Assembly (NCBI GenBank): GCA_023431285.1
Contig: JAEYXN010000140.1
Location: 1 to 9,371 of the forward strand
Direction: 5' to 3'
Source: Bacteroidota bacterium
GTDB taxonomy: Bacteria > Bacteroidota > Bacteroidia > Cytophagales > Cyclobacteriaceae
DNA: 9,371 nt
Positions 1 to 6,079 of the stretch are shown here, in pieces (position 1 is the stretch's first letter; each line of letters begins with the position of its first letter). The notes under the pieces are model-generated. The model was not told the origin of the DNA, ran no database searches, and saw only the letters and a program-made list of their open reading frames with translations. Made by a program: the position numbers and the translations under genes.

Positions 1-698
1 CTGGAGCAGAGATATTAAAAGATCCGTCACGCCAGGATGCACTTGAAGAGTATGTGAAATCTGTTATCGGTACTTTTGCAAATGACACCCGCATAGCGGT
101 GTGGGACTTGTTCAATGAGCCCGATAATCTGAATCCAACTTCGTATATCTCGATGGAGCCTCAGAATAAAATCGAAATGAGTATGATGCTCCTGCAAAAA
201 GTCTTCTCGTGGGCCCGTGACATCAATCCTGTTCAGCCACTTACCGCCGGGCTATGGTATGGAGACTGGAGCGATCTCTCGACAATGAAAGCCATGGATC
301 ATTTTATGGTTACTCATTCCGACATCATAAGCTTTCATAACTACGAGGGTCCCGAAGAGATGGAAGCAAGAATACGTTTTCTTCAAAAGTTCGAGCGTCC
401 CCTGCTATGCACCGAATATATGGCGCGGACATTTGGTAACACCTTTCAAAGCATTCTCCCGATCTTCAAAAAATATAACGTCGGAGGGTATAATTGGGGA
501 TTCGTTGATGGAAGAAGTCAGACGAGCTGTCCCTGGGATTCATGGCTAACTCCTTATGATAATGAGCCGGCGCTCTGGTTCCATGACGTGTTTCGAAACG
601 ATGGCTCTCCCTATCTGGATGAAGAAGTAAAATTTATCCGCGAGATTGTTGGATCATCAGACAGAACCGGTATTCTGGAGTCAAAGGAGAATCATTAG
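1..698 (+). CDS. Glycoside hydrolase, clan GH-A / GH5-like (C-terminal part)
   Basis: The gene is cut by the left edge: the frame is open from base 3 and ends at TAG 696-698, leaving 231 codons. A GTG at 54-56 lies inside conserved sequence and is not the start. The segment VWDLFNEPDN carries the acid/base glutamate (codon 117-119) and is close to the GH5 signature around the NEP motif. PLLCTEYMAR carries the likely nucleophile (codon 414-416), on the strand where clan GH-A enzymes place it. Between them SFHNYEGP matches the His/Tyr-bearing strand, and the Trp in GGYNWGF after the nucleophile is typical of the active-site floor. By family knowledge such proteins hydrolyse beta-linked glycans with retention of configuration in a TIM barrel. 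The substrate cannot be read here; Bacteroidota relatives are often annotated as cellulase-family or 1,4-beta-xylanase proteins. The early barrel strands and any signal peptide lie upstream of the window. Confidence 0.85.
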   Translation, partial: GAEILKDPSRQDALEEYVKSVIGTFANDTRIAVWDLFNEPDNLNPTSYISMEPQNKIEMSMMLLQKVFSWARDINPVQPLTAGLWYGDWSDLSTMKAMDHFMVTHSDIISFHNYEGPEEMEARIRFLQKFERPLLCTEYMARTFGNTFQSILPIFKKYNVGGYNWGFVDGRSQTSCPWDSWLTPYDNEPALWFHDVFRNDGSPYLDEEVKFIREIVGSSDRTGILESKENH

Positions 699-741
699 TT
701 TACAAGATCTGAATCTTTCCGTGGCTACCAAAGCTGACTAA

Positions 742-1446
742 TCAAGAATTGGTTACAGGTGCCGCCGTAAGCTGGCCATACATTCGGAGAAGGTAGTCTT
801 GTGAAAATCCAAATTTGTATAGCGCGAAAATGTAGACGTAGATCCCCTGTAAACGGAATATCCCTGCTTCTACATATTTTCTGGCAGAAGAAGTGATGTA
901 TCGCGGAATGATTACGAACGATCCACTCGCTGTTAATCTGCCAATCATTTCCTTTTCTTCAAGCACGTGGTCTCCACGAAAGCCACCCAGCGCATGAAAC
1001 AATGTTCGTTGAACAAACAAACTCTGATCCACTGAGCTGAGGAGATTTAAGTTGAATCGTGTGAACCACGCATTCATTCTCAATAACCAATGTGAATGAT
1101 CGTACTGAAGGCGGAAGGATCCACTCCGATATCCGTTTTCGTAATGATTGACAATCTCGTAGGCAAAGTCTCGTGGAGGTAAACTGTCAGGATTGAGAAA
1201 ATAGAGAATTGTTCCCGTAGCCGCTTTTGCGCCAGCGTTCATTTGAAATGCTTTTCCTACGATATCGTTTCGGACAATTTTAACTCCGTCATAGGATTCA
1301 GCGACCTCCACAGTCCGGTCCTCACTTTGTCCATCGCTCACGATAATTTCAGAAACATATTCGACGAAGGGAATTCTTCTCAGATAGCCGAGAAGAAAGT
1401 TCAATTGCCTTGCATTGTTCGAAGTTGGTATGATTATACTGATCAT
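742..1446 (-). CDS. Family 2 glycosyltransferase, TIGR04283-like
   Basis: This is a 234-residue single-domain GT-A transferase of about the usual size for the rSAM/selenodomain-associated TIGR04283 group. Residues 1-9 (MISIIIPTS) and 33-39 (EIIVSDG) form the first nucleotide-binding strands. QMNAGA at 68-73 is the hallmark of the group. FLNPDSLPP at 83-91 replaces the more common HADT-type metal segment but keeps an Asp at 87. DQSLFVQRTLF leads into GGF at 154-156, and the acidic EEKE at 163-166 sits where relatives usually have ED. SARKY at 187-191 and the aromatic C-terminal tail are also typical. I infer transfer of a sugar from an NDP-sugar; acceptor and pathway are unknown. It is convergent with the hydrolase gene across 43 bases. 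The ATG start has no Shine-Dalgarno sequence, as elsewhere in the window. No partner gene of the selenodomain system is visible. Confidence 0.8.
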   Translation of the reverse strand: MISIIIPTSNNARQLNFLLGYLRRIPFVEYVSEIIVSDGQSEDRTVEVAESYDGVKIVRNDIVGKAFQMNAGAKAATGTILYFLNPDSLPPRDFAYEIVNHYENGYRSGSFRLQYDHSHWLLRMNAWFTRFNLNLLSSVDQSLFVQRTLFHALGGFRGDHVLEEKEMIGRLTASGSFVIIPRYITSSARKYVEAGIFRLQGIYVYIFALYKFGFSQDYLLRMYGQLTAAPVTNS

Positions 1447-1936
1447 AAATGTTTATAGTCACGATATCACTCCAGGATTTCATATCTGGTTTCTGATACC
1501 TCTTAATCGTATAAAAACCATATACCTGTGGAAACGGCGTGAAAGAAGGGAGGAGGTCTCCTAAATCCGGTTAGTCAAGTGATGCCCATCCATCTTTCCC
1601 TCGCGACAGAAAGGCTGTAAAACAGAAAATTTGCGGGACTGTTGAACTTGGGACAAACGTTCAGGGACTTTCGCCAATTTTGACAAGGCGTTGAATATTC
1701 GATTACAGGAGCGTCATTGTTTACCAGCCTCTCTTAACTTTCGTATAGGCAACTTATCGTATTTTTTCGCACCTCTTCATTAATAAAGGCCCAACGCACG
1801 GTCGGCGTGTGAACCATCCTTTAACAGGATCTAACTTCGTGTATTTATTAACACATTATCTCCTAAAGCTCATGCAACAGGTGCGTGCAGTGCTCCGATT
1901 TGCGAAGGGATTCAGACTTCTTTGCACCCTTTTCAA
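1447..1936. other. Gene-free stretch between usp and glycosyltransferase genes
   Basis: These 490 bases lie between the stop of the minus-strand usp gene and the start of the minus-strand glycosyltransferase, so they should hold the terminator of the first and the promoter of the second. I see only short stop-rich frames on both strands and no recognisable protein, tRNA or repeat. A few weak dyads occur, such as ATCCT/AGGAT at 1816-1830 and CCAG/CTGG at 1472-1489, but none has a T-tract or other support. A small RNA or decayed gene cannot be excluded. Confidence 0.5.
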
Positions 1937-2728
1937 TCAATCGGAATGAAAAGCCAGAAGTGGGATGTTTGATTCTTCCGCGTATTTCTGCGTCATGCTT
2001 GGATTGATCAGCTTTTCAAAAAGACTGCGTTTGTGAGTGCGCATAGCAATCACGTCGGCCCCGGTTCGCTCGATCATCATATCTAGCCCCATAGCAACCG
2101 TGTTCTCATTCGATAACCTGAATGAGATTCGGGGATAATCCGAAAGCACGGAAACTTCTCTGGTGAACACCTGTATTTTCGCTTTCTCCACATCTTCATT
2201 CTCAGAGTCTGTTAACACGTGGGCAATCACCACATTGGCGTTGAACGGCTTGGCCAACCTTACAATCTGGAGGGCAGCACGCACATCTTCGTGCTCAAAA
2301 TTGGTTGCGAACAGTATGGTTTTTGGTTTTATGAAATTCTTTTTACCAGGAACGGATAATACAGTGCACGATGCCTTCTCTATCACCGCGGCAGTGTTAC
2401 TTCCGAACAGCATCCGCTCAAAGTTTGTAACCCCTTTCGTTCCCATCACAATCATTTCTGCATTGAAGAGTTTTGATGCGGCGACAATCTCTCTGGGTAC
2501 ATCTTCCCCGGTTACCATGCGGTAGTTACACTCAAGGTCTGGGAAAGAATCATTCAGCGCCCGGCAAATGATTCTCAGCTTTTGTTCCCTCTCCTGTACG
2601 TCGGTTCCGGGATCGGCCACGTGGAGCAGGAGAAGCTTGTAGGTCAATGCCATTCCAATCTGAGCCGCGTACTCTATCGCGTTCGCGGCATTTTCAGAAA
2701 AGTCGGTAGGAACGAGTATCTTTTTCAT
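1937..2728 (-). CDS. Universal stress protein, two tandem UspA domains
   Basis: The 263-residue protein carries two UspA domains, roughly 1-127 and 135-261. The first opens with MKKILVPTDFS and has LLLLHV at 32-37. It keeps a complete ATP-binding signature of the type G-2x-G-9x-G-S, with G96, G99, G109 and S110. The second starts at about KTILFATNF and ends in NIPLLAFHSD. Its equivalent loop, THKRSLFEKLINPS (231-244), has lost all three glycines, so only the first half should bind ATP. Tandem UspA proteins are known cytoplasmic stress-survival factors; the exact trigger is not readable here. The start codon lacks a Shine-Dalgarno sequence, and the MKKILVP opening fixes it. It is divergent from the DUF3347 lipoprotein gene and is a paralogue of the protein at 5163-6020. 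Confidence 0.93.
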   Translation of the reverse strand: MKKILVPTDFSENAANAIEYAAQIGMALTYKLLLLHVADPGTDVQEREQKLRIICRALNDSFPDLECNYRMVTGEDVPREIVAASKLFNAEMIVMGTKGVTNFERMLFGSNTAAVIEKASCTVLSVPGKKNFIKPKTILFATNFEHEDVRAALQIVRLAKPFNANVVIAHVLTDSENEDVEKAKIQVFTREVSVLSDYPRISFRLSNENTVAMGLDMMIERTGADVIAMRTHKRSLFEKLINPSMTQKYAEESNIPLLAFHSD

Positions 2729-2751
2729 GGCGCTGGAGTTTCATTCAATAT

Positions 2752-2763
2752 CTGCAAATGCAG
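2752..2763. promoter_or_regulatory. Short inverted repeat in the usp / lipoprotein divergent region
   Basis: CTGCA and TGCAG flank a two-base AA spacer, forming a 12-bp dyad whose near edge is 23 bases before the minus-strand usp start. It lies in the divergent control region, so an operator role is conceivable. Arms this short also arise by chance and nothing else supports it. Confidence 0.2.
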
Positions 2764-2873
2764 CCAACGATGGCATGATAAAGATCAGGTCAATTCATGA
2801 CTTTCAGGTGGCTTGCTATTAGCTCGTTGTCAACAGGACCGGTTGTTTGGATTCATCTTTGATAAATAGATTT

Positions 2874-2902
2874 TTTTCTTCAGATTTCTGCCCTGAAGAA
2901 AA
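2874..2902 (+). promoter_or_regulatory. Perfect 10-bp hairpin/dyad just before the DUF3347 gene
   Basis: The left arm TTTTCTTCAG (2874-2883) is perfectly complementary to the right arm CTGAAGAAAA (2893-2902) across a 9-base loop. Only four bases (TCCT) separate it from the ATG at 2907. No T-tract follows on either strand, so it is not an intrinsic terminator. It could be an RNA hairpin that limits ribosome access or a DNA operator for a dimeric regulator. Which one depends on the transcription start: a start inside the left arm would leave only the DNA role. Confidence 0.5.
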
Positions 2903-2906
2903 TCCT

Positions 2907-3521
2907 ATGAAAGCAACGAAAATCAGTCTGATCATATTTTATGCAGCAACCCTTCTTTTTGGTTGTACCGGTGAGACAAAGAAAAGTGAGAAAGTTTCGG
3001 AAGATGGAGAACACAAACATGAAATGGAACAGGACGTGACGCGTTCCGAAGCAGGAAAACCTCAGTTCAGTGTTGATGAGATATTTCAAAAACAAGTGTC
3101 GGAGGTCTTTGATTCCTATGTAAGATTGAAAGAGGCATTCGTTTCTTCTGATGCTACGAAGGTGACGGAAGAAGCGGAGAACACACAAGAGTCGCTGAAC
3201 AAAGTAGATATGAAATTGGTCACAGGGGCTGCGCACAGTGATTGGATGAGTTTTCTGAAAGCGATGCAGACTTCCCTTACGGCGATCGCGGCGTCCGATG
3301 ATATCGAGGCACAGCGCACCGAATTCAGCAATCTCTCGACAGCACTGTACAAGACTATTAAGGCTTATGGACTGGGAGGGAAAACAGCCTATTATGAATT
3401 CTGCCCGATGGCATTTGACGACAAGGGCGCCTACTGGCTGAGTGACGAAAGCAAAATAAGAAATCCATACTTCGGAGATAAAATGCTGACTTGCGGGACG
3501 GTGGAGGAGAAACTGCAATAG
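2907..3521 (+). CDS. DUF3347-domain lipoprotein
   Basis: I place the start at the ATG at 2907, not at a TTG 60 bases upstream. From there the protein begins with a short lysine-containing N-region, a hydrophobic stretch and a lipobox LFGC at residues 17-20, predicting lipidation at C20 after signal peptidase II cleavage. A charged, histidine-bearing linker (EDGEHKHEMEQD, 32-43) follows. Residues about 57-204 match DUF3347: an alpha-helical region, then a conserved ending with FCPMAF (C166, M168), GAYWLS, IRNPYFGDKM and LTCG (C196). This ending is shared with C-terminal extensions of heavy-metal efflux adaptor proteins, so a periplasmic copper or other metal role is plausible; the metal is inferred, not shown. 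The 204-residue protein stands alone, divergent from usp and convergent with the acyltransferase gene across only 10 bases. Confidence 0.88.
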   Translation: MKATKISLIIFYAATLLFGCTGETKKSEKVSEDGEHKHEMEQDVTRSEAGKPQFSVDEIFQKQVSEVFDSYVRLKEAFVSSDATKVTEEAENTQESLNKVDMKLVTGAAHSDWMSFLKAMQTSLTAIAASDDIEAQRTEFSNLSTALYKTIKAYGLGGKTAYYEFCPMAFDDKGAYWLSDESKIRNPYFGDKMLTCGTVEEKLQ

Positions 3522-3531
3522 TCGAAATGAC

Positions 3532-4131
3532 TCAGGTTTGTCTCACTAACTCCAATCGGTGAACAATTGTATTTTTTTCCAGGATTGTGCCCGGCGATAG
3601 AACTGCATTCGCGCCAATCTTGCAACCATCCCCTACCAGTGCTCCAAACTTCCTTGCGCTGGTGCGAAATATATTCCCGCCTATTTTCACTATGATAGTT
3701 TTGTCGTCGCGGTCATTGTGATAGTTAGCAATAATGCTTCCGGCTTCCATGTTTATGTTCTCGCCCAGTATGGAATCGCCTACAAAATTGAAATGTGCAA
3801 CAGAGGTCTTTGCCATTAATAAGCTGCTCTTGATTTCACATCCGGGGCCTATAGATACTTCCGCGCCCAGATAGGCACCACCTCTTATGTAGGCATGTGC
3901 GCCTATGAAAACGCCACTTTCAATTATCACCGGCCCTTTGATGATGACACCTTGCTCAATGATCGCTTCCTTATGGATAGCCATGTTTCCAGACACTTGA
4001 AAATCATCACCCAAATTCTTTATGCGTGTTTCAATCAGTTTGCAAAGACCAGCGGTGACGTTCCATGGCTCCTGCGCTGATGCCTCGGGAAAAAGCCGTT
4101 TAAACTGACTGATATAATCTGCGATGTTCAT
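3532..4131 (-). CDS. GlmU-like left-handed beta-helix acyltransferase
   Basis: The 199-residue protein is built of imperfect hexapeptide repeats (roughly residues 55-130 and 163-185, for example VIIKGPVIIESGVFIG), the signature of a left-handed parallel beta-helix. The segment VAHFNFVGDSILGENINMEA (111-130), followed by GSIIANY (131-137), closely resembles the acetyltransferase half of GlmU. H113 falls at the position of its catalytic histidine, and the NY pair matches its NYDG region. The uridylyltransferase domain of full GlmU is absent; about 50 non-repeat residues precede the helix. I infer acyl-CoA-dependent transfer to a nucleotide sugar or sugar phosphate, but acceptor and donor are not determinable. 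Its ATG overlaps the stop of the upstream VOC gene by four bases (ATGA on the minus strand), implying one mRNA and translational coupling. It is not a standard LpxA or LpxD, which have different lengths and ends. Confidence 0.8.
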   Translation of the reverse strand: MNIADYISQFKRLFPEASAQEPWNVTAGLCKLIETRIKNLGDDFQVSGNMAIHKEAIIEQGVIIKGPVIIESGVFIGAHAYIRGGAYLGAEVSIGPGCEIKSSLLMAKTSVAHFNFVGDSILGENINMEAGSIIANYHNDRDDKTIIVKIGGNIFRTSARKFGALVGDGCKIGANAVLSPGTILEKNTIVHRLELVRQT

Positions 4132-4520
4132 GAATTTTCGTAAAGTTCAATTGGCAAAGAATCGGGATCCTGAAAGAAAGTAAAACGCTTGCCTGTGAAT
4201 TCATCTGTTCGTATGGGTTCTGGAGTGATGCCATTTGAAACCAGGTGTCGGATGTCGTCGTCGAGTTTCGTTGTCTCGAAAGCAAGGTGTCGGAGTCCAC
4301 AAGCCTCGGGGTGGGAGGGTCTGGAAGGAGGGTTGGGGAAGGAGAACAATTCAACGATGTAGTGTCCATTAAGAGCGAGATCCAGTTTATATGAGTTTCT
4401 TTCGGATCGAAAGTGTTCCGCTATCACAGTAAGACCAAGGATCTCCGTATAAAACTTTTTCGACCTCTCATAGTCAGAGCAAATAATTGCGATATGATGG
4501 ACATTCTGCAGATTTAGCAT
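4128..4520 (-). CDS. yaeR: VOC-family metalloprotein, YaeR / SMU1112c type
   Basis: At 130 residues this is a full-length single VOC protein. VHHIAIICSDYERSKKFY opens the first beta-alpha-beta-beta-beta module, and YIVELFSFPNPP, CGLRHLAFE and KRFTFFQDPDSLPIELYE follow the E. coli YaeR pattern almost phrase by phrase. Aligned with glyoxalase I, the four metal ligands are H9, E57, H78 and E125, and all are present. It therefore probably binds a divalent metal and acts on a small electrophile or thiol adduct. True lactoylglutathione lyase activity is not established for this subfamily. It is the first gene of a two-gene minus-strand unit with the GlmU-like acyltransferase. Its start lies 39 bases from the divergent DUF456 start, so both promoters must overlap this short spacer or the neighbouring coding sequence. 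No Shine-Dalgarno sequence precedes the ATG. Confidence 0.9.
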   Translation of the reverse strand: MLNLQNVHHIAIICSDYERSKKFYTEILGLTVIAEHFRSERNSYKLDLALNGHYIVELFSFPNPPSRPSHPEACGLRHLAFETTKLDDDIRHLVSNGITPEPIRTDEFTGKRFTFFQDPDSLPIELYENS

Positions 4521-4559
4521 GATGTGAAATTATGTATTTTGCATGACTACCTTAAAAAT

Positions 4560-5039
4560 ATGGATGTAGCCTGGCTGATACTAGCCGTTTTACTAATGAT
4601 CGCCGGAGTTGCGGGTTGTCTCCTGCCTTTCCTGCCCGGACCACCATTAAGTTACATCGGTTTATTGGTGATGCAATTACGCGGAGAGCCGGCTTTCACG
4701 TCGCGGTTTCTCTGGATCTGGGCGGCGATCATGGTTGCCGTCACTCTACTGGACTATGTTATACCGGTCTATGGGACCCGAAAATTCGGCGGTACCAGGT
4801 ACGGGGTCTGGGGCTGTACTATTGGACTCGTTGCAGGGATTTTCTTTCCTCCGCTGGGACTTATTATTGGACCCTTTGTCGGAGCTTTTGTCGGTGAAAT
4901 GATCGCCAACAATGATGCGCAGAATGCCTGGAGGGCCGCGCTGGGTTCATTTCTTGGATTTCTCGTCGGCACGCTTCTTAAGCTCATCGCGTGCCTTATG
5001 ATGTTCTACTATCTCATCAAGGCCGCCGTTGTTGCATGA
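4560..5039 (+). CDS. DUF456 family integral membrane protein
   Basis: I choose the ATG at 4560 over a GTG at 4524, because family members begin directly with a hydrophobic helix followed by a GC(I/L)LP-LPGPP motif. Here that reads GCLLPFLPGPPLSYIGLL (residues 19-36). The product has 159 residues. Hydrophobic segments lie near 3-22, 28-38, 49-68, 83-112 and 130-156. The fourth is unusually glycine-rich (GLIIGPFVGAFVGE), a glycine-zipper type that packs helices tightly or may oligomerise. A conserved basic/aromatic stretch (YGTRKFGGTRYG) joins the halves. The protein belongs in the inner membrane; no enzymatic or transport function is established for DUF456. It is divergent from the VOC gene and followed after 123 bases by the second usp gene in the same direction. 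The first of the dyads listed there overlaps its stop codon. Confidence 0.88.
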   Translation: MDVAWLILAVLLMIAGVAGCLLPFLPGPPLSYIGLLVMQLRGEPAFTSRFLWIWAAIMVAVTLLDYVIPVYGTRKFGGTRYGVWGCTIGLVAGIFFPPLGLIIGPFVGAFVGEMIANNDAQNAWRAALGSFLGFLVGTLLKLIACLMMFYYLIKAAVVA

Positions 5040-5097
5040 TAATTATCAGATCTGTCAAAGAGGTTCATCAAATGAACTTATTGCGTAATTGTGCAAT
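5037..5097. promoter_or_regulatory. Cluster of DNA dyads upstream of usp
   Basis: Several palindromes sit in 61 bases. TGATAATTATCA (5037-5048) is a perfect 12-bp palindrome that begins with the DUF456 stop codon. CAGATCTG (5047-5054) is a perfect 8-bp palindrome. GTTCAT/ATGAAC (5063-5077) is a 6-bp dyad with a 3-base CAA centre. ATTGC/GCAAT (5080-5097) is a 5-bp dyad with 8 bases between its arms and an AATT core. None is followed by a T-tract, so they do not look like an intrinsic terminator. Their position 65-126 bases before the usp ATG suits operators for one or more dimeric regulators. The regulator cannot be named. Confidence 0.35.
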
Positions 5098-5162
5098 TTC
5101 ATACTTGTTCAGAAGCAGTATGATAAATTTTATTAATTTGAAAGATTGAAACCTCACTAACT

Positions 5163-6020
5163 ATGAAAAAAATACTGGTTCCGGTCGATTTTTCGAAATC
5201 ATCTTTGTACGCCGCCGAGGCGGCTGCCGACATCGCACGCAGATCGGGTGCGAAGCTTGTTCTTCTGCATGTGGTGGAGGAAATCGTTGGTAACTCTTTT
5301 AATGTTACAGGGCAGATAGAAACAGGAGATAAATGGGAAGACAAACTGTTTACCATGAGGCTTATTGAGAAGGCCAAAAAACAAATGGAGAAACTCCAGG
5401 CGGATCCTAAACTTGAAGGCGTTAAAATACTTCCTGAGCTGAGAGTGGGAACTCCTTACCATGGTATGAATCAGATTATCATCGATCAGAAAGTTGATCT
5501 TGTTGTGATGGGTACCGCAGGGCGTTCCGACCTCGAACAAATGATCATCGGTTCAAATACTGAAAAGGTTGTGAGGACTGCTCATTGTCCCGTTCTTACA
5601 GTACATGATAAGCCCAGCAATAAAGAGTTTAAAGAGATTGTCTATGCAACCTCTCTCAACAAAGATGAAGAAGTGTTTAGCCGCATCGTCAGAGCGACGC
5701 AAAAAGTCTATGATGCTACTATCCACCTGGTGCGAATCAATACTCCTGGTAATTTCCAGCGCGATGTGGTTGTTAAGAAGTACATGAACGACTTTGCGAA
5801 AAAGCTCCAGCTGAAAAATTTCACAATCAACGTTTTCAATGACCTTACCGAGGAAGAAGGCATCGTTTACTTTGCAGATAGCATCAACGCGGATCTGATA
5901 GCAATGGCAACGCATGGCAGAACCGGATTTGCCCACGTCCTTGCCGGAAGTATCGCAGAAGACGTGGTGAGCCATTCCAAACGACCTGTTCTTACCTTTG
6001 TAACCAAACATCATAAGTAA
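5163..6020 (+). CDS. Universal stress protein, two tandem UspA domains
   Basis: The 285-residue protein has two UspA domains, about 1-148 and 156-281. The first starts MKKILVPVDFS, has KLVLLHVVEE at 31-40, and carries a complete ATP-binding signature G117-x2-G120-x9-G130-S131 within VMGTAGRSDLEQ and MIIGS. The second starts KEIVYATS and ends in the typical RPVLTFV. Its loop ATHGRTGFAHVLAGS (249-263) retains G252, G262 and S263, with Ala in place of the first glycine, a common and often functional variant. Both halves may therefore bind nucleotide, unlike the paralogue at 1937-2728. Such proteins act in the cytoplasm in survival under starvation, redox or energy stress. Downstream is a strong intrinsic terminator; upstream is a dyad cluster. 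The ATG has no Shine-Dalgarno sequence but is fixed by the conserved opening. Confidence 0.95.
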   Translation: MKKILVPVDFSKSSLYAAEAAADIARRSGAKLVLLHVVEEIVGNSFNVTGQIETGDKWEDKLFTMRLIEKAKKQMEKLQADPKLEGVKILPELRVGTPYHGMNQIIIDQKVDLVVMGTAGRSDLEQMIIGSNTEKVVRTAHCPVLTVHDKPSNKEFKEIVYATSLNKDEEVFSRIVRATQKVYDATIHLVRINTPGNFQRDVVVKKYMNDFAKKLQLKNFTINVFNDLTEEEGIVYFADSINADLIAMATHGRTGFAHVLAGSIAEDVVSHSKRPVLTFVTKHHK

Positions 6021-6040
6021 CAGAACAACCTGTATAGCAG

Positions 6041-6067
6041 GCGCGGCATTCTTGTCGCGCTTTTTTT
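6041..6067 (+). terminator. Intrinsic terminator after usp
   Basis: GCGCGGCA (6041-6048) pairs with TGTCGCGC (6053-6060) around a TTCT loop, giving 8 bp with one G-U. Seven T residues (6061-6067) follow directly, and a second T run follows AAT. This is a textbook Rho-independent terminator for the usp transcript. Its T-tract ends only 12 bases before the ATG of the J-domain gene. Confidence 0.88.
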
Positions 6068-6079
6068 AATTTTTCGGAA

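Noticed and set aside
704..717. AAGAT/ATCTT hairpin between the convergent hydrolase and glycosyltransferase genes as a terminator
   Set aside because: The stem is only 5 bp, is AT-rich and lacks a clear T-tract on either strand.
1243..1458. Plus-strand 71-codon frame
   Set aside because: It overlaps the N-terminal half of the glycosyltransferase on the opposite strand and has no family resemblance; it is a shadow of the real gene.
2846..2874. Possible promoter TTTG (2846-2849) with TAGATTTT (2867-2874) before the DUF3347 lipoprotein
   Set aside because: The -7 part differs from TAnnTTTG at the last base and the 17-base spacing is on the short side. T-rich bases make such matches common, so I did not call it.
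2880..3518. Long minus-strand frame (212 codons) opposite the lipoprotein gene
   Set aside because: The plus-strand frame has a clear lipobox and DUF3347 motifs, while this frame is Cys/Arg/His-rich with no recognisable motif. It is an antisense shadow.
5553..6014. Minus-strand 153-codon frame inside usp
   Set aside because: It is antisense to the second UspA domain, whose motifs are unmistakable; the predicted protein resembles nothing I recognise.
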